Shown: positions 63,137-64,000 of the stretch, piece by piece
How positions within the stretch are numbered: the stretch's first letter is position 1
Layout: every line of letters starts with the position of its first letter
Assembly (NCBI GenBank): GCA_021817045.1
Contig: JAKAWG010000006.1
Coordinates: forward strand, 50,036-114,035
Reading direction: 5' to 3'
DNA length: 64,000 bases
From: Acidobacteriota bacterium
Lineage (GTDB): Bacteria > Acidobacteriota > Terriglobia > UBA7540
Program-made: the position numbers and the translations under genes
The notes under the pieces: model-generated
Databases searched by the model: none
What the model saw: only the letters and a program-made list of their open reading frames with translations
Told to the model about the DNA's origin: nothing

Positions 63137-63370
63137 ATGCTGTTTTTGATCGAGTACGACCGCCCTAGCGGAAAGATCGTGGAGATGCAGAAATTTGACA
63201 ACGCCGCAAAGCACGAAGCGGAAGATGCACGGCTCGAACTCGAGTTGCGTCTCAACCGCGAAGGTATCGAGCACGAAGTAGTGATCCTGGATGCCCCCAA
63301 CGAGGAAGCGGTCCGACGCACTCACGGCCGCTACTTCAAAACCCTCGCTGAGCTCGCAAAGATTCCGTAG
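63137..63370 (+). CDS. Small conserved hypothetical protein
   Basis: The 77-residue product MLFLIEYDRPSGKIVEMQ continues with a charged helix (AEDARLELELRLNRE), then HEVVILDAPNEEAVRRTHGRYF. It is a compact alpha/beta protein with no catalytic motif I recognise. GAGGA precedes the ATG at 63137, which fits better than an upstream in-frame start at 63083. Confidence 0.65.
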   Translation: MLFLIEYDRPSGKIVEMQKFDNAAKHEAEDARLELELRLNREGIEHEVVILDAPNEEAVRRTHGRYFKTLAELAKIP

Positions 63371-63392
63371 GCGAGGCGATGACTTACTTACT

Positions 63393-63483
63393 GGTGGTGT
63401 CCTAATCTGAGGGTAGCGCCGGCCTTCAGGCCGGCACCTGCCGAGCTAAAGCTCGGCGCTACACGTGAAATTAGGACACCACC
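63393..63483. repeat. Three-level nested palindromic element
   Basis: The outermost 14-bp stem GGTGGTGTCCTAAT (63393-63406) / ATTAGGACACCACC (63470-63483) is perfect. Inside lies GTAGCGCC (63413-63420) / GGCGCTAC (63455-63462). Within that are two hairpins, GCCGGCC TTCA GGCCGGC (63418-63435) and GCCGAGC TAAA GCTCGGC (63440-63457). It joins the CACCACC-ended arms and the GTAGCG core in one copy and so defines the full element. Confidence 0.85.
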
Positions 63484-63615
63484 TGCTCGTTTACTGATTT
63501 GACATGATCCTGAACCTGTGTTATCGTAAAGTGTACTAGGCGCGCGGTTTCCCCTTCAAAGCGCGTGCGTTCGGCAACCTTCCCCTCACTTGAAAATCAA
63601 TCCTGGAGAACTCCC

Positions 63616-64000
63616 ATGTCTGTAACACTCCCGCAGAACGGCCTTCAAGCAATGAAAAGCAAGGGCGGCCCGCGCACCCTGGCAGGCAAGGCGCGCGTCT
63701 CGCTCAACGCTCTCAAGCACGGACACTATGCCCGCGGCCACGTGCAAGTGCTCAGCACCTCGATGACCGAGTTGGGCGAAGACCCGCAGGAATTCGCCCG
63801 CCTGCGCCAGGAGCTGATGAATTCTTTCCACCCTTCCAGCCCCGCCTCCGCCATGTTGGTTGACGACATTGCCTCGCTCCGCTGGCAGCGGCGCCGGCTC
63901 GAGCGCGGCCAGGCGGCGCTCATCGCCCGCCGCGTCCAGCAACTCGAACTCAAACGCCAGCGCCGCAGCCTCCAAGTGAGCCAGCAAACCGAAGAACTCG
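63616..64000 (+). CDS. Conserved hypothetical protein, cut by window end
   Basis: The first 128 residues are visible. They contain GGPRTLAGKARVSLNALKHG, then EDPQEFARLRQELMNSFHP and an Arg-rich helix (WQRRRLERGQAALIARR). The GPxTxxGKxxSxxNALKHG pattern is that of short basic proteins repeated in many Acidobacteriota and phage-like genomes; their function is not established. GGAGAA precedes the ATG at 63616. The 3' end is outside the window. Confidence 0.7.
   Translation, partial: MSVTLPQNGLQAMKSKGGPRTLAGKARVSLNALKHGHYARGHVQVLSTSMTELGEDPQEFARLRQELMNSFHPSSPASAMLVDDIASLRWQRRRLERGQAALIARRVQQLELKRQRRSLQVSQQTEEL

Noticed and set aside
62865..63149. Plus-strand open frame before the small 77-residue gene
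   Set aside because: Arg/Pro/Ala-rich text typical of GC-rich noncoding frames, no ribosome site or homology.

Overview
The window is a GC-rich, gene-dense chromosomal segment that looks like Acidobacteriota (Terriglobia or relatives). This rests on a BlaI/BlaR1 pair whose sensor carries a C-terminal TonB domain, the terminal barrel of a large acidobacterial-type TonB-dependent receptor, several small secreted proteins of a type I associate with that phylum, plant-polymer glycoside hydrolases, and intergenic spaces filled with nested-hairpin repeats. No rRNA, tRNA, CRISPR array, transposase or integrase was recognised.

Layout. 0-6.5 kb: polysaccharide block (GH3 beta-glucosidase, secreted clan GH-A hydrolase, decayed TonB-receptor fragment, lipoprotein). 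6.6-8.3 kb: blaI-blaR1. 8.3-18.9 kb: housekeeping genes lepA, enoyl-CoA hydratase, nusB, coaD, aspartate aminotransferase, a compact GDP-mannose set (manA-manC-manB) and gltX. 19.2-21.5 kb: secreted protein and glpK. 21.7-24.8 kb: eroded defence patch with a HEPN-like gene, an Mrr-type restriction gene, a methyltransferase stump and a broken Phd/VapC toxin-antitoxin pair. 24.8-25.9 kb: gene-free, repeat-rich. 25.9-30.5 kb: glycerate 2-kinase, tartronate-semialdehyde reductase type dehydrogenase, small secreted protein, P5C dehydrogenase. 30.7-40.1 kb, minus strand: lone AAA ATPase and a likely run rpe-like, bamD, glcD, glcE, glcF, acsA. 40.6-43.7 kb: homoserine dehydrogenase, an alcohol dehydrogenase relic, rbfA, truB. 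43.9-47.3 kb: type IV pilin and an ABC exporter with a TPR-like partner. 47.3-54.3 kb: secreted protein, CzcCBA-type heavy-metal efflux set and a small His/Cys protein. 54.5-64 kb: cytochrome c, zinc-ribbon proteins, B12-dependent ribonucleotide reductase behind likely NrdR boxes, GH15, a LOG-family protein, a membrane protein and a gene cut by the window edge.

How the genes fit together. GlcDEF would oxidise glycolate to glyoxylate, and the reductase and glycerate kinase ten kilobases away are the last two steps of the glycerate route; the carboligase between them is not in the window. AcsA sits in the same run. ManA, ManC and ManB take fructose-6-phosphate to GDP-mannose. The hydrolases, receptor fragment and GH15 suggest a polysaccharide-degrading heterotroph.

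The most unusual signals are a dispersed family of nested palindromes, several able to fold as cloverleafs (best copies 58591-58689, 14601-14684, 42592-42734, 63393-63483), and the two-gene Mrr-HEPN unit left beside a methyltransferase stump. Other oddities are a duplicated manA tail, a ribulose-phosphate epimerase paralogue lacking canonical active-site features, and several internally deleted genes.
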